Source: a filamentous cyanobacterium CCT1 (GTDB taxonomy: Bacteria; Cyanobacteriota; Cyanobacteriia; Phormidesmidales; Phormidesmidaceae). From it: a DNA stretch of 64,000 bases. The stretch covers positions 1 to 64,000 of the forward strand of contig PYER01000001.1 of assembly GCA_003017855.1 (NCBI GenBank), given 5' to 3'. The position numbers and the translations under genes were made by a program. The notes beneath the pieces were generated by a model, which saw only the letters and a list, made by a program, of their open reading frames with translations, was not told the DNA's origin and did not search any database. Positions 1 through 10,196 of this stretch are shown piece by piece (position 1 is the stretch's first letter; each line of letters begins with the position of its first letter).

Positions 1-251
1 GGATGGGGGAGGTGAGGTGGGTGAGGAAGGTGAAGAGGTGAAGAGTTCAAAATGCAAAATTCAAAATTTTGAGCTTTGCATTTTGCATTCACCCACACCC
101 ATCCACCCATCCACTCATCCACCCGCTCACCCATCCACCCATCCACCCACCTCCTCCCCTCCCAACCTAAACTCTGAGTAAAGTTTTTCCACCGTCCTGA
201 TGGGTTGCAACCAGGCAGGTAAGATCTGAAACGAAGCAGCATGGGCGCACT

Positions 252-1904
252 ATGACAGGTACTACCTCGATTCGCGAGTCGAGCATAGCAACAGATTTTG
301 CCAGCTTTGCCCCGACAGAAATTACTGGCGATCGCGTACTGGCCGCGATCGATGTGGGCACAAACTCAATTCATATGGTGGTGGTGAAAATTCAGCCGGA
401 TCTGCCCGCTTTCACCATTGTCGATCGCGAAAAAGAGACCGTGCGCCTGGGCGACTTCAATGAGGAGACGGGCGGGCTGTCGGAGGCGGCGATGGAGCGG
501 GCGATTGAGGCGCTAAAACGGTGCTGCGCGATCGCGACCAGCCTCAAGGCCGAAGACATTGTGGCGGTGGCCACCAGCGCCGTGCGTGAAGCCAGCAACG
601 GCCAGGCATTTATTGAGCGGGTCTATAACGAAGTCGGCCTGGCCATCAACCTGATCTCGGGCACTGAAGAAGCCCGCCGTATTTACCTGGGCGTGCTCTC
701 GGGGGTGGAGTTCAATGGCGAGCCCCACGCCATTATTGACATTGGCGGTGGCTCTACCGAGCTGATTTTGGGTACGGGCGAACCCCACCGCTTTCTCAGC
801 AGCACTAAGGTTGGCGCGGTGCGGTTGACCGCTCAGTTTGTTTCTACCGACCCCATTTCAGAACCAGAATTTAGCACCCTGCAAGCTTACGTGCGGGGCA
901 TGATCGAGCCCAATACCACCGGGCTTAAATCTCACCTTCAGCCCGAGGAACCCATTCAGCTGATGGGGACATCGGGCACGATCGAGTGTTTAGCGGCTCT
1001 GGTGGCTAGCGATCGCCTGGGTCTGGTGCCCGACCCCCTCAACGGGTTTCAGATGACCTACGAGGAAGTCTCGCGATTGGTTGAGACCCTGCGCCAGGCC
1101 ACCTACGCCGAGCGGCTGGAGATGCCGGAAATGTCGGCGCGGCGGGCCGAGATCATCGTGGCGGGGGCGGTGATTTTGCAGGAGACGATGGCGCTGCTGA
1201 AGGCCGATCGCATCACCATTTGCGAGCGCGCCCTGCGGGAAGGAGTAGTCGTCAACTGGATGCTCACCCACGGTCTGATCGAAGACCGCATGCAGTTTCA
1301 GAAGTCGGTGCGGCAGCGCAATATTCTCAAAACTGCCAAAAAGTACAAGGTGCACCTCGACCGCTCCCAGCGAGTGGCCCAGTTTGCCATGGATTTATTC
1401 GAGCAGACCCGGGGCGGTCTGCATACCTGGGGCAATCTAGAAAAAGAGCTGCTCTGGGCCGCCGCCATTCTGCACAACTGCGGCCACTTCGTCAGCCACT
1501 CGTCGCACCACAAGCATTCCTACTACCTGATTCGCAACGGCGAACTGCTGGGCTACACCGAAACTGAGTTGGAAGTAATCGCCAACATCGCCCGCTACCA
1601 CCGCAAGAGCGCCCCCAAGAAAAAGCACGACAACTACCGCAGCCTGCCCACCCGCTACCACCGCCAAACGGTGACCCACCTCAGTGCGCTGCTGCGGCTG
1701 GCGGTCGCCCTCGATCGCCGGGGAATTGGCGCAGTGGAGGGCATTGCCTGCCACGTTGATACCGACGCCAACGTGCTGAATATGGACGTCATCCCCGCCC
1801 GCCCCAACGATGACTGTGCCTCAGAACTGTGGAACCTGAACTATAAGAAGGACTACTTTGAGCAAGTCTTCGAGGTGAAGCTACTGGCCCGTCTGGTGAA
1901 CTGA
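252..1904 (+). CDS. ppx: Ppx/GppA family exopolyphosphatase/pppGpp phosphohydrolase with C-terminal HD-like region
   Basis: AAIDVGTNSIHMVV, IDIGGGSTELILG and GTSGTIE motifs of the Ppx/GppA fold; HD-like ILHNCGHFVSHSSHHKHS in the C-terminal half. Confidence 0.93.
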   Translation: MTGTTSIRESSIATDFASFAPTEITGDRVLAAIDVGTNSIHMVVVKIQPDLPAFTIVDREKETVRLGDFNEETGGLSEAAMERAIEALKRCCAIATSLKAEDIVAVATSAVREASNGQAFIERVYNEVGLAINLISGTEEARRIYLGVLSGVEFNGEPHAIIDIGGGSTELILGTGEPHRFLSSTKVGAVRLTAQFVSTDPISEPEFSTLQAYVRGMIEPNTTGLKSHLQPEEPIQLMGTSGTIECLAALVASDRLGLVPDPLNGFQMTYEEVSRLVETLRQATYAERLEMPEMSARRAEIIVAGAVILQETMALLKADRITICERALREGVVVNWMLTHGLIEDRMQFQKSVRQRNILKTAKKYKVHLDRSQRVAQFAMDLFEQTRGGLHTWGNLEKELLWAAAILHNCGHFVSHSSHHKHSYYLIRNGELLGYTETELEVIANIARYHRKSAPKKKHDNYRSLPTRYHRQTVTHLSALLRLAVALDRRGIGAVEGIACHVDTDANVLNMDVIPARPNDDCASELWNLNYKKDYFEQVFEVKLLARLVN

Positions 1905-1952
1905 GGCAGCTGGCCTAACCCGGATTATTCACGAAACCGGCCATCAGCGACT

Positions 1953-2026
1953 GTCATTCCCGTGGCAACGGGAATCCATGGGAGGTAACTTACTCCGGAG
2001 TGGATTCCCGCCTCTGCGGGAATGAC
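1953..2026. repeat. MITE-like imperfect palindrome
   Basis: Ends GTCATTCCCG / CGGGAATGAC, with internal CGGGAATCCA / TGGATTCCCG. Confidence 0.6.
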
Positions 2027-2058
2027 GAACCTTTCAGTCAGCTCATGAATAATGCAGG

Positions 2059-2700
2059 CTAAGGCGATCGCCTAGGGGGAACCTCGCTGACCTCAGCCCT
2101 GGGTAAGGCTTCTGGATGGGCTTCGGGAGAAGCTTTGAACGGAGTTTCGTCCAGCAGCGGTGCGGGGCTGCTGGCGGGGAGGGTGCGATCGCCGGTTTGC
2201 CCAACATTATCTGTGGGGTCGGGGTCAAGGTGAGTTGGCGGCTCCTCTGCACGGGAGCGGCGGGGCTCAGGCGGTTGGACTCGTGGCGGTGGCGTGCTTT
2301 GGCGGCGGTTCAGCTCGGTTTGCGATCGCGGCGGCGCACCGTTAGTCCAGGCTTGCCAGGCGGCTCTAGCGCCGGTAAACAGGCTCTTGGTGCCCTTGTT
2401 CAGGCGTTGGGCGCCGGACTGGGCGGTCACAATGCTCTGGTTGACCTGCTGCGCGACCTGTCCAGCGCTCTGCACCCCTTCGGTGACGTCGTCGGTCAGC
2501 TCCACAATTTCTAAACCCGTCAGGCGAATGGCCTCCAGGGTGGGGGGCAGCTCGCGGCTGAGGGTATCAAACATTTTTTCAGCGCTGCGGGCGGCCCGGC
2601 CCAGCTCGCGCATGGCGGGAATGGCCACCATGAGCACTGCCGTCAGGCTAATGACGACCAGCAAAAACGATAGGGCTAGCCAAAACAGCGGGTCGGCCAA
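2059..2700 (-). CDS. DUF948-like membrane-anchored protein
   Basis: N-terminal TM helix followed by long amphipathic helical segment, Pro/Arg-rich tail; adjacent to YtxH-like gene. Confidence 0.6.
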   Translation of the reverse strand: MADPLFWLALSFLLVVISLTAVLMVAIPAMRELGRAARSAEKMFDTLSRELPPTLEAIRLTGLEIVELTDDVTEGVQSAGQVAQQVNQSIVTAQSGAQRLNKGTKSLFTGARAAWQAWTNGAPPRSQTELNRRQSTPPPRVQPPEPRRSRAEEPPTHLDPDPTDNVGQTGDRTLPASSPAPLLDETPFKASPEAHPEALPRAEVSEVPPRRSP

Positions 2701-2711
2701 AACAAGTGCTC

Positions 2712-3092
2712 CTACTCCTGCCCAGAGCTATTGGTGGCTATGGGGGTAGCGCTCAGCTGCTCGTACTCCTGGCGGCTGGCCTCTTGCCCAGCGGCGATCG
2801 CCGCCCGCAGCCGGGTCAGGGTCTGCTCCCAGTTGACCAGGGCCGTCTCCGAAAGGCGATCGGCCTGCAGGTGTACCGAGGTCGAGAGGTCTTCTACCAG
2901 CTCAGGCAGGGCATCGGCAGACTTTTTCAGAATGCGACGGGTCTCGCGCCCGGTGCGGGGGGCCACCAGCAGACCTGCCACCGCCCCCATGGCAGCGCCC
3001 AGCATCAATCCGCCAATAAACCCTCCAGATTGCTTGTCGCTCATGGTGTTTTTATCCTGTGGGTAGCCAAACCGTCGCCCGTCCATTACCAA
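2712..3092 (-). CDS. YtxH domain-containing protein
   Basis: GGFIGGLMLGAAMGAVAGLLVAPRTGRETR is the typical YtxH glycine-rich TM segment. Confidence 0.8.
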   Translation of the reverse strand: MVMDGRRFGYPQDKNTMSDKQSGGFIGGLMLGAAMGAVAGLLVAPRTGRETRRILKKSADALPELVEDLSTSVHLQADRLSETALVNWEQTLTRLRAAIAAGQEASRQEYEQLSATPIATNSSGQE

Positions 3093-3155
3093 GCTACTTA
3101 GTATATCAAGCTAACAGTGGCCTCAATCATTGTACCGATGAGGGCTGGGGCAATC

Positions 3156-3509
3156 CTATCGTCTTTTAGACAGAGCCGTTTTAACCCTGGGGTTGGGTCG
3201 GCGTCCCCGCACTCTGAGCCAGCGATTGGCCATGGGCAAGAGGCCCACTAGGCCCATGACCTGTTCCAGGCGCAGCAGCTGAAACTGAAGCAGGCTGTAG
3301 CTCTGCCGCAGGTAGGCCGTCCCCGACTGGCCGCGCAAGATGGCAGGAGGAACAACCACTGGATTAAGGACGTTGTGGGTGTTGCGCTCCCAGTTGACCA
3401 GGGCATCGGCTACGGCCCCCAGGGTTTTGCTCAACCGCCACAGCCGCCAGGCCACGTAGAAACAAAACAGCGCAATGACTAGATTTAGGCTAACGGCAAC
3501 CGCAATCAC
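3156..3509 (-). CDS. small membrane protein, hypothetical
   Basis: 117-aa ORF with N-terminal TM helix, same strand as the two preceding genes. Confidence 0.55.
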   Translation of the reverse strand: MIAVAVSLNLVIALFCFYVAWRLWRLSKTLGAVADALVNWERNTHNVLNPVVVPPAILRGQSGTAYLRQSYSLLQFQLLRLEQVMGLVGLLPMANRWLRVRGRRPNPRVKTALSKRR

Positions 3510-3699
3510 AACTTTCGCCCTATCCTTTTAACTTGGCTAGACCACATTCAGCTTGGAAGCTAGAGTTTTCCCACTGGCAAAACTTCGCTGAACTTGAATT
3601 TGGTTTAGATCATAACGATATTCTGGCATAACGGTATTTTGGCACAGCGACATTCTGAACCAACCGCCGTCTTTGTGCTGTCGTTAGGACGTTTTTTCG

Positions 3700-5277
3700 T
3701 TGGACACCATCGCTAAAACCCTCGATGTCGATCCTAGCCGAGGGGTAGACGAGCCCTCTGGTCGCCCTCATCTGCCTCACAAGACTTTGACGGTGGCGCT
3801 GGGCGCGGCCCAGGGCAATACTCTGATCAAGCTTGCCCCCGGCACCTATAGCGCCGCCACCGGGGAACGCTTTCCCATTACCGTGCCCGACGGGGTGATG
3901 ATTGCCGGGCAGGAATCGACCCAGGGCCAGGGCATTGTGATTGCTGGGGGCGGCGCTGGACCAGGGGGTACTTCGGTAGGGCTGGTGATTCAGGGCCAGA
4001 GCCAGCTGCGCGGAGTCACAGTGCAAAACCCCCAGGGCATCGGAATTTTAATTAACTCTGGCGCGCCTCTGGTGAGGGCCTGCCGCCTGAGCCAGTGTAG
4101 AGTGGGGCTACAGGTGGCCGGAGCCGCCCGCCCTCTGGCGATCGCCGCGCGCGTGGAGGACTGCGGCGATCGCGGCCTGAGCTTTGTCGACCAGGCTCGC
4201 GGCGAAGTGCGGGACTGCACCGTAGAGCGCTGCGGCACCGGCATCTACATCGGCCAAACTGCCGCCCCGCTGATTCGCGGTTGCCAGTGCTCTAGCAACC
4301 AGATTGGCGTGCAGGTGGCGGGGTCGGCCAGCCCGGTGCTGCGGCAAACTCGGCTGGGGCAAAACCAGACCGGCCTGGTCGTGCAGGATGCAGGCCGTCC
4401 CGATCTGGGTCAGCCCGACGACCCGGCGGGCAACATTCTGCGCTACAACCGCCAGGGCGACCTGCGTAACGACACCCGCCAGAGCATATTGCTGGTGGGT
4501 AACGACGTGATCCCCCAGGGGCTAGTGGGGACCGTCAGCCTGGGGGCGAGCCAGCAGCCCGACCCCGCCGCCGTACCGCCGGTCCTGCTCGATCAGCCCG
4601 CTTCTGGCGAAGCGCCCGGTACCCCCAGCACCCCAGGGGAAGCCCCGGCTCCCCCAGTCGATGCAATCCCGGCTCCGCCTCCGGCCCCTGTCACCCCCAG
4701 CCGGTTTAGGGATTTGGGCAACCACTGGGCTACCGCCTACATCGAGGCCCTGGCCGATCGCGGCCTAATCAAGGGCTACCCCGACAATACCTACCGCCCG
4801 GAAGCTCCAATCAACCGGGCTCAGTTTGCCGCCCTGGTGGCCGCCAGCTACAGCACTCCCCCGGTGCGAGGCTCAGTTAACTTTGTGGATGTACCACCTA
4901 CTCACTGGGCCGCTAGAGCCATCGACCAAGCCCAGCGCCAGGGCTTTTTGGGCGGCTACCCCGACCAGACCTTTCGCCCGGAGCAGGGCATGGTGCGGGT
5001 GCAGGCGATGGTGGCGGTGGCGACGGGGCTGAAGCTGTCGCCTGCCCCCGCGAGCACCCTGGGGGTCTACCGCGATCGCGCCCAAATTCCTGACTATGCG
5101 ATGAATGCGATCGCCAAAGCCACCCAGCTCAACCTGGTGGTCAACGTGCCCGACATTGCTCAGCTGCACCCCAACCGGGTGGCCAGCCGCGCCGATGTGT
5201 GTGCGGCGGTGTATCAGGCGCTGGTGCTGCAGCTGCGGGCACCGAGGATTGACAATCCGTTTATTGTGAGGCCGTAG
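3700..5277 (+). CDS. DUF1565 (right-handed beta-helix) and S-layer homology domain protein
   Basis: N-terminal PSGRPHLPHKTLTVALGAAQGNTLIKLAPGTYS (DUF1565-like); C-terminal SLH repeats FRDLGNHWATAYIEALADRGLIKGYPDNTYRPEAPINRAQFAAL and FVDVPPTHWAARAI. Confidence 0.85.
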   Translation: MDTIAKTLDVDPSRGVDEPSGRPHLPHKTLTVALGAAQGNTLIKLAPGTYSAATGERFPITVPDGVMIAGQESTQGQGIVIAGGGAGPGGTSVGLVIQGQSQLRGVTVQNPQGIGILINSGAPLVRACRLSQCRVGLQVAGAARPLAIAARVEDCGDRGLSFVDQARGEVRDCTVERCGTGIYIGQTAAPLIRGCQCSSNQIGVQVAGSASPVLRQTRLGQNQTGLVVQDAGRPDLGQPDDPAGNILRYNRQGDLRNDTRQSILLVGNDVIPQGLVGTVSLGASQQPDPAAVPPVLLDQPASGEAPGTPSTPGEAPAPPVDAIPAPPPAPVTPSRFRDLGNHWATAYIEALADRGLIKGYPDNTYRPEAPINRAQFAALVAASYSTPPVRGSVNFVDVPPTHWAARAIDQAQRQGFLGGYPDQTFRPEQGMVRVQAMVAVATGLKLSPAPASTLGVYRDRAQIPDYAMNAIAKATQLNLVVNVPDIAQLHPNRVASRADVCAAVYQALVLQLRAPRIDNPFIVRP

Positions 5278-5362
5278 GTGAGTGGGAGGGTGGATGAGTG
5301 GGAGGGTGGATGAGTGGGTGAGTGAGTCATCCCAAGTCCGAGTTCAAAAACCCTGGATCAAA

Positions 5363-5444
5363 ACAGGTATCCCGTAGGGGCAAACGGTTGTTTGCCCCGA
5401 ACCACAGGTATCCCGTAGGGGCAAACGGTTGTTTGCCCCGAACC
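5363..5444. repeat. two head-to-tail 41-nt repeats, each containing a GGGGCAAAC/GTTTGCCCC hairpin
   Basis: acaggtatcccgtaggggcaaacggttgtttgccccgaacc at 5363-5403 and again at 5404-5444. Confidence 0.9.
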
Positions 5445-5488
5445 AATCTAGGGTAAGCAACAGGGCTTAGTGTCAGGATGTGAGGAGG

Positions 5489-6286
5489 TTAAGTAGCTTT
5501 CTCCAAAACCACGAGGAGGCGGGTGGCGAAGATTTGGGGAAGACGGTCGCAGAGGCGATCGATGGCGGTCATCAGCGACAGCCAGGCGGTGGGGTAAAGC
5601 TGGGGTTTAGAGTAGCCGCCGGAGGCGACGTAGGAGATGGCGGCGTAGCGCTGGGTGGTGACGACTCGAAATCCGGCTAGGTCGTGAGAAATCCTGGACT
5701 TGAGAAACAGGCGGCTGGCGTTGCCCTGGGCGGCGTAGTAATCAATTTGGGTTGGATTCCAGGCTGGGGGGGCGTGCCACTGAATGGGCTGGTTCAGGGC
5801 CAGGGGTTCGGGGTGGAGAGCGCCGTAGACCAGCAGGCCCAGCAGGCTGACGCAGGGCTCGAACAAGATCACTCGACCACCGGTAGCGAGCACGCGATCG
5901 AACTCCTGAAGCGCAGTGCCGGGGTAGCGCAGGTGGTGAAACACATCAAACAGCACCAGATTAGACAGGCTGCCGGGGGCAAAGGAGAGAGCGTAGGCGT
6001 TCTCAACTTGATTGATCCAGGGGTTAGGGAAAATATCGGTGCGAATGCAGCCGGGGATCACGCGCTGAATATCGGCCACTCCGGAGCCCAACTCGACCGT
6101 GGGCAGCGGCAGCGGGGCCAGGTGGCGGGCAATGGCCTGGTGAAAAGTTTTGTAGATTGCCCGTAGGGCCGGTTTCTTTTGCCAGGCGTCGGCATTTTTG
6201 AGAATTTCTTGATGGTGTCGATCGATGCTTTCCAGCGCCATTCCTGTCTCTGCGTCTCCCTTGAGCTTGGCCCTAGGCCCCATCAT
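5489..6286 (-). CDS. class I SAM-dependent methyltransferase
   Basis: TVELGSGVADIQRVIPGCIRTDIFPNPW and LVLFDVFHHLRYPGTALQEFDRVLATGGRVILFEP. Confidence 0.8.
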   Translation of the reverse strand: MMGPRAKLKGDAETGMALESIDRHHQEILKNADAWQKKPALRAIYKTFHQAIARHLAPLPLPTVELGSGVADIQRVIPGCIRTDIFPNPWINQVENAYALSFAPGSLSNLVLFDVFHHLRYPGTALQEFDRVLATGGRVILFEPCVSLLGLLVYGALHPEPLALNQPIQWHAPPAWNPTQIDYYAAQGNASRLFLKSRISHDLAGFRVVTTQRYAAISYVASGGYSKPQLYPTAWLSLMTAIDRLCDRLPQIFATRLLVVLEKAT

Positions 6287-6421
6287 AGGCTGTCATTTCC
6301 GTCAGCCAAAGCGGCTGGCTCTCCCCATGGCTCCATCTATAGTAGGGTGGGCATTGCCCACCAGCTAACTCTGGCCATTCACCCCCAGGCTTTCTCCCTT
6401 TAGTCAGCCATTACATTCGCC

Positions 6422-8047
6422 ATGCCATTCTCCTCCAGTCTCACCACCCAGCGATTTAGCCCCGGCAAAGCTGCCCTAGCGCCCTACCTGGTGCTAAGTC
6501 TGTGGGTGGGCCTGCTGCTGCTGTTGCGCGGCCCGCTGCAAAGCCTGATGCCCCACGACGAGGGCTGGTACGCTCAGCAGGCGCGGTGGATTGTAGAAAC
6601 TGGCGACTGGGTTAGTCAGCAATGGTGGGGTGCCCCAGTGCACGATCGCATGATGGGCATCCAGTGGCTGATTGCCGCCTCTTACAAGCTGTTTGGGGTG
6701 AGCGAATGGTCGGCCCGGCTGCCGGGGGCGATCGCCTCGTGGGGCACGGTCATGCTCACCTATGCGATCGGCCTGCGGTGCCTGACCCCGGCGATCGCCC
6801 TGTGGGGGGCGGCCATTCTGGCGGCGACCCCGATCTGGATGCAGGCCTCGCGGCTGGCCATTCAGGATGTGCCCCTGACGGCGCTGGAGCTGTTGGGCAT
6901 CTGGGCGCTGCTGCAGGCCGAAACCCGGCCTGGGCGGCTGGGCTGGGGCTTTTTGGCGGGCAGCACGGTGGGGCTGGGCTTTATGCTCAAGAGCATTATG
7001 GTGATTCCGGTGGTGATGGCCCTGGGGCCGTACCTGGTGCTGGAACACCGTCGCCACCGCCACCTGCTGAATCCGGGCCTCTACCTGGGCCTGGTGGTGG
7101 GACTGGTGCCCGCGATCGCCTGGTTGGCCCTCAGCGTGCAGCGCTACGGCACCCTGCCCCTGGAGCGCACCTTTGGTCTGCTGGCCAACCTGGCCCAAGA
7201 AGACTTTCACAACGTCGGTCCCCTCTACTATTTCTGGAATATTCCGCTCAACGCCTTTCCCTGGCCGCTGCTGGCGGTGCCGGGGGTGTGGCTGGGGTGG
7301 CAGTCGTCCTACCCGCGCAAGGCGCTGTGGCTGGGGTACCCGCTGGCGCTGTTTACCCTGCTCACCCTGTTTAAGACCCGCACCTGGTACTACCCGCTGC
7401 AGCTGCTGCCGTTTGTGGCGCTGCTGGCGGCGATCACCCTGACGACCCTGGGAACGCTCTACCGCACGGGGCGGCGGCGACGACTGGTGGCGGGCCTGAC
7501 CTACCTTCTAGCTGCCATTGGCGCGGTGCTGGTGGGGGCGGGGATTGTAGCCCTGGTTCAACCGGGGTGGATTGATGTGGAAGGACTGTGGCGCTACGCT
7601 CTGCTGGCGATCGCGGCGGGGCTGGGCTGGCTGGTGCCGCTGGGGGTCTACTGGCGCTCCAGAACCCATTCGCGGCGGGCTGAGTCGACTTCGCTGTGGC
7701 TGGTCGGCTGGCTGCTGGGGCCGTGGCTGGCGATCGCGCTGCTCTACACGACAGGCCTGTGGGGCAACTACAACCCCGATGTCAAGCTGGCGCTGACCAC
7801 GCCCCCCCTGCAGGAGATTGTGGCGGATAACCCGGTTCACATTCTGGCCAAAAGCATCAGCCTAGGTGACGAAGATGCGGTACTGATTACCTTCTACACA
7901 CCGCAGCCCGGTAGCGCGACCGACAACTGGCAGACCCTAGCGCCGGGCAGCTACGCTTGGGTCGCCGTCCCAGACCTAGAAGCGCTACCCGCCGAGGCGG
8001 TGCGCCTGGGCCAGGTACGCGACTGGGTGCTGGTGCAGCTTCCTTAA
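6422..8047 (+). CDS. ArnT/GT83-like membrane glycosyltransferase
   Basis: Multi-TM protein with PHDEGWYAQQARWIVETGDW near the N-terminus (DE..YA motif of the PMT/ArnT family). Confidence 0.8.
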   Translation: MPFSSSLTTQRFSPGKAALAPYLVLSLWVGLLLLLRGPLQSLMPHDEGWYAQQARWIVETGDWVSQQWWGAPVHDRMMGIQWLIAASYKLFGVSEWSARLPGAIASWGTVMLTYAIGLRCLTPAIALWGAAILAATPIWMQASRLAIQDVPLTALELLGIWALLQAETRPGRLGWGFLAGSTVGLGFMLKSIMVIPVVMALGPYLVLEHRRHRHLLNPGLYLGLVVGLVPAIAWLALSVQRYGTLPLERTFGLLANLAQEDFHNVGPLYYFWNIPLNAFPWPLLAVPGVWLGWQSSYPRKALWLGYPLALFTLLTLFKTRTWYYPLQLLPFVALLAAITLTTLGTLYRTGRRRRLVAGLTYLLAAIGAVLVGAGIVALVQPGWIDVEGLWRYALLAIAAGLGWLVPLGVYWRSRTHSRRAESTSLWLVGWLLGPWLAIALLYTTGLWGNYNPDVKLALTTPPLQEIVADNPVHILAKSISLGDEDAVLITFYTPQPGSATDNWQTLAPGSYAWVAVPDLEALPAEAVRLGQVRDWVLVQLP

Positions 8048-8202
8048 TCGCAGCTTCCTTAATCATTGAGTAAAGCCTCCGTAGAGCTGGCGAGAATCAA
8101 TGTTGCATAGGCTACAGCCAGGGGCAATCTATGGAGAAGGTCAATTGCTGGTCACAGACCGGCCGTTGGCCAAATTCTCTACTGACCTCGGAGCACGAAA
8201 TC

Positions 8203-8568
8203 ATGGCTAAGTTTGGAGTGACGATGACGGCAACGGTGGCCCTGGGCGCGATCGCCGTGGCTACCACCGCAACGATGGCCCAGGCGCAATCTCGCGTTGA
8301 CTGGCTTGCCCACGGCCAATCGATTACCTACGACGGCTACCTGCTAGCCGATGAGGCCGTTTTTGCCGCCTGCGACGACGACTGTACCGACCTGGATATG
8401 TTCCTTTACGATGCCGTTACGGGTGAGCTAGTAGCCTCAGATACCCTCGTTGATGCGGTTCCTGTGGTGGTCGCTCCCTACGAGGGCGATTTCTTGATTG
8501 AGGTGGTGATGGCTAGCTGTAGCCTTGAGCCCTGCGAAACCTGGACCGATTCAGATGCTGGTTTTTAG
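8203..8568 (+). CDS. secreted hypothetical protein
   Basis: Signal peptide MAKFGVTMTATVALGAIAVATTATMAQAQS; start chosen at the ATG at 8203 inside ORF 8131..8568. Confidence 0.6.
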   Translation: MAKFGVTMTATVALGAIAVATTATMAQAQSRVDWLAHGQSITYDGYLLADEAVFAACDDDCTDLDMFLYDAVTGELVASDTLVDAVPVVVAPYEGDFLIEVVMASCSLEPCETWTDSDAGF

Positions 8569-8617
8569 GCCAGGCGCGATCGCCCGATCGTTCTAGATTC
8601 AACCTTTCACTAACCCC

Positions 8618-8650
8618 ATGGCCCAGACGAGATCGTCTGGGCCATTTTCG
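8618..8650 (+). terminator. intrinsic terminator
   Basis: 13-bp stem ATGGCCCAGACGA/TCGTCTGGGCCAT followed by TTTTCGTTT. Confidence 0.75.
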
Positions 8651-8795
8651 TTTAAGTCTGCTTAAATCTGGCGGTCAAATAAACGCTTTTGAACCAAAGA
8701 ATGCAGAGAGATAAACCGCATAGCGGTGTGGGGCTGTCTCAGATATTGGCTGAACAGCACCCACCCAGCGCGATGGATCGCTAACCCACAAGTAT

Positions 8796-9953
8796 CTAAC
8801 CCACAAGGGCACCGCGATCTGGGTTGGGAATTTTGGTTAGATTTCCACTGCCAGCGGCGTCGTGACTCCGCAGGGTTTCCATATCAATCACATGGCGAAA
8901 GTTACTGCTGCTGCTGTTGGCCAGGGTGTCAAACACATCGTTGATTTCATCAATGCCGACCACCTTAATCTTGGGTGAGATATTGTGTTCGGCACAGAGA
9001 TCGAGAACTTCTTGGGTTTCGGCAATGCCACCAATTAATGAGCCAGCTAGCGTAATTCGATTGAAAACAAGTGGGCCTGGGGAAAACTCTGGAAAACTAT
9101 TCATGTTGCCGACAATAATTAAAGCCGAGTTGGGCTTCATGAGGGCAATGTAAGGCGCAATGTCGTGGGCTACAGGAATGGTGTTGATCATCATGTCGAG
9201 GCTTTGGGCGGCCTCCTGCATCTGGGCTTCATCGGTAGAGATAACTACTTTGTCGGCACCCAGCTTGATAATGTCGTCTTTGGCATCGGCACTACGGGTA
9301 AAGGCCACTACCTCTGCCCCAAGGGCTTTACCAATTTGCACAGCCATGTGGCCCAGCCCACCGATACCGACAACCCCCAGCCGCTGACCCTTTTGCAGGT
9401 TCCAGTGCTTCATGGGAGCGTAAACTGTGATCCCAGCACAGAGAATCGGCCCTGCGATCGCCGGATCCAGTGCGTCGGGAATCCGTAATACAAACTCCTC
9501 GCGGACAATGATATCGGTTGAATAGCCACCGTAGGTGTTGTTGCCGTCCGGGATTTTGGAGCCGTTGTAGGTTAGGGTGCAGCTTTTAGGACCCGAGCAA
9601 TAATTCTCTTCACCGGCTTGGCAAGACTCGCAGACCTGGCAGCTGTTGACCATGCAGCCTACACCAACGCGATCGCCTTCCTTAAACTTAGCTGCTCCGT
9701 CACCTACGGCAGAGACCACGCCGATAATTTCATGGCCAGGAACGCAAGGGTACATGGTGTTACCCCAATCGTTGCGGGCCTGGTGCAAGTCAGAGTGACA
9801 GACGCCGCAGTGGGTAATCTTGATCGCCACTTCCCCCGCGCTGAGCCCCCTGCGCTCAAAGGTAACTGGGCCTAGCAAGCCGTCAGCGCTTTGCAAGCCA
9901 AAACCAAATACTTTCATGCTTGATGTCCTATAGGTCGTCGAGGTCGTTACCAA
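8796..9953 (-). CDS. zinc-dependent NAD(P) alcohol dehydrogenase (CAD-like)
   Basis: THCGVCHSDLHQARNDWG, PCVPGHEIIGVVSAVG, four-Cys structural zinc loop CQVCESCQAGEENYC, LGVVGIGGLGHMAVQIGKALGAEV. Confidence 0.93.
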   Translation of the reverse strand: MVTTSTTYRTSSMKVFGFGLQSADGLLGPVTFERRGLSAGEVAIKITHCGVCHSDLHQARNDWGNTMYPCVPGHEIIGVVSAVGDGAAKFKEGDRVGVGCMVNSCQVCESCQAGEENYCSGPKSCTLTYNGSKIPDGNNTYGGYSTDIIVREEFVLRIPDALDPAIAGPILCAGITVYAPMKHWNLQKGQRLGVVGIGGLGHMAVQIGKALGAEVVAFTRSADAKDDIIKLGADKVVISTDEAQMQEAAQSLDMMINTIPVAHDIAPYIALMKPNSALIIVGNMNSFPEFSPGPLVFNRITLAGSLIGGIAETQEVLDLCAEHNISPKIKVVGIDEINDVFDTLANSSSSNFRHVIDMETLRSHDAAGSGNLTKIPNPDRGALVG

Positions 9954-10110
9954 AATTCCGAATGGCTGTGTCGGCCAACGCTTTCAGTCTTTGGCATCCT
10001 CAACTTAACGCGAAGACCAAAGCCGCGACAGCGCCTAACGGGAGAAGTGGCCAAAGGCTCAGGAAAAACGTCCCTGATTGCCCCGACGCTAGCGCATCGA
10101 GATACTTCCC

Positions 10111-10188
10111 CAGACGCTCCCGCGTCATCTGAACTCAGGGCGCAGGAGCGCCAGGGGCGGCGTCTCCACGCGGAGCGTAGGGACGATG
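10111..10188. repeat. dispersed ~78-nt hairpin-forming repeat, copy A
   Basis: Shares gcgcaggagcgccaggggcggcgtctccacgcggagcgtagggacgatg with copies at 10766-10840 and 18081-18165. Confidence 0.7.
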
Positions 10189-10196
10189 GGAGAGGG

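Noticed and set aside
30-165. Short tandem repeats (cccatccacc / gtgggagggtggatga) at 100-160 and 5278-5326
   Set aside because: Simple low-complexity intergenic microsatellites; no evidence of function beyond slippage
6494-7374. Overlapping ORFs 6494..7210 (-) and 6622..7374 (+)
   Set aside because: Low-complexity Gly/His/Gln-rich shadow frames of the glycosyltransferase gene
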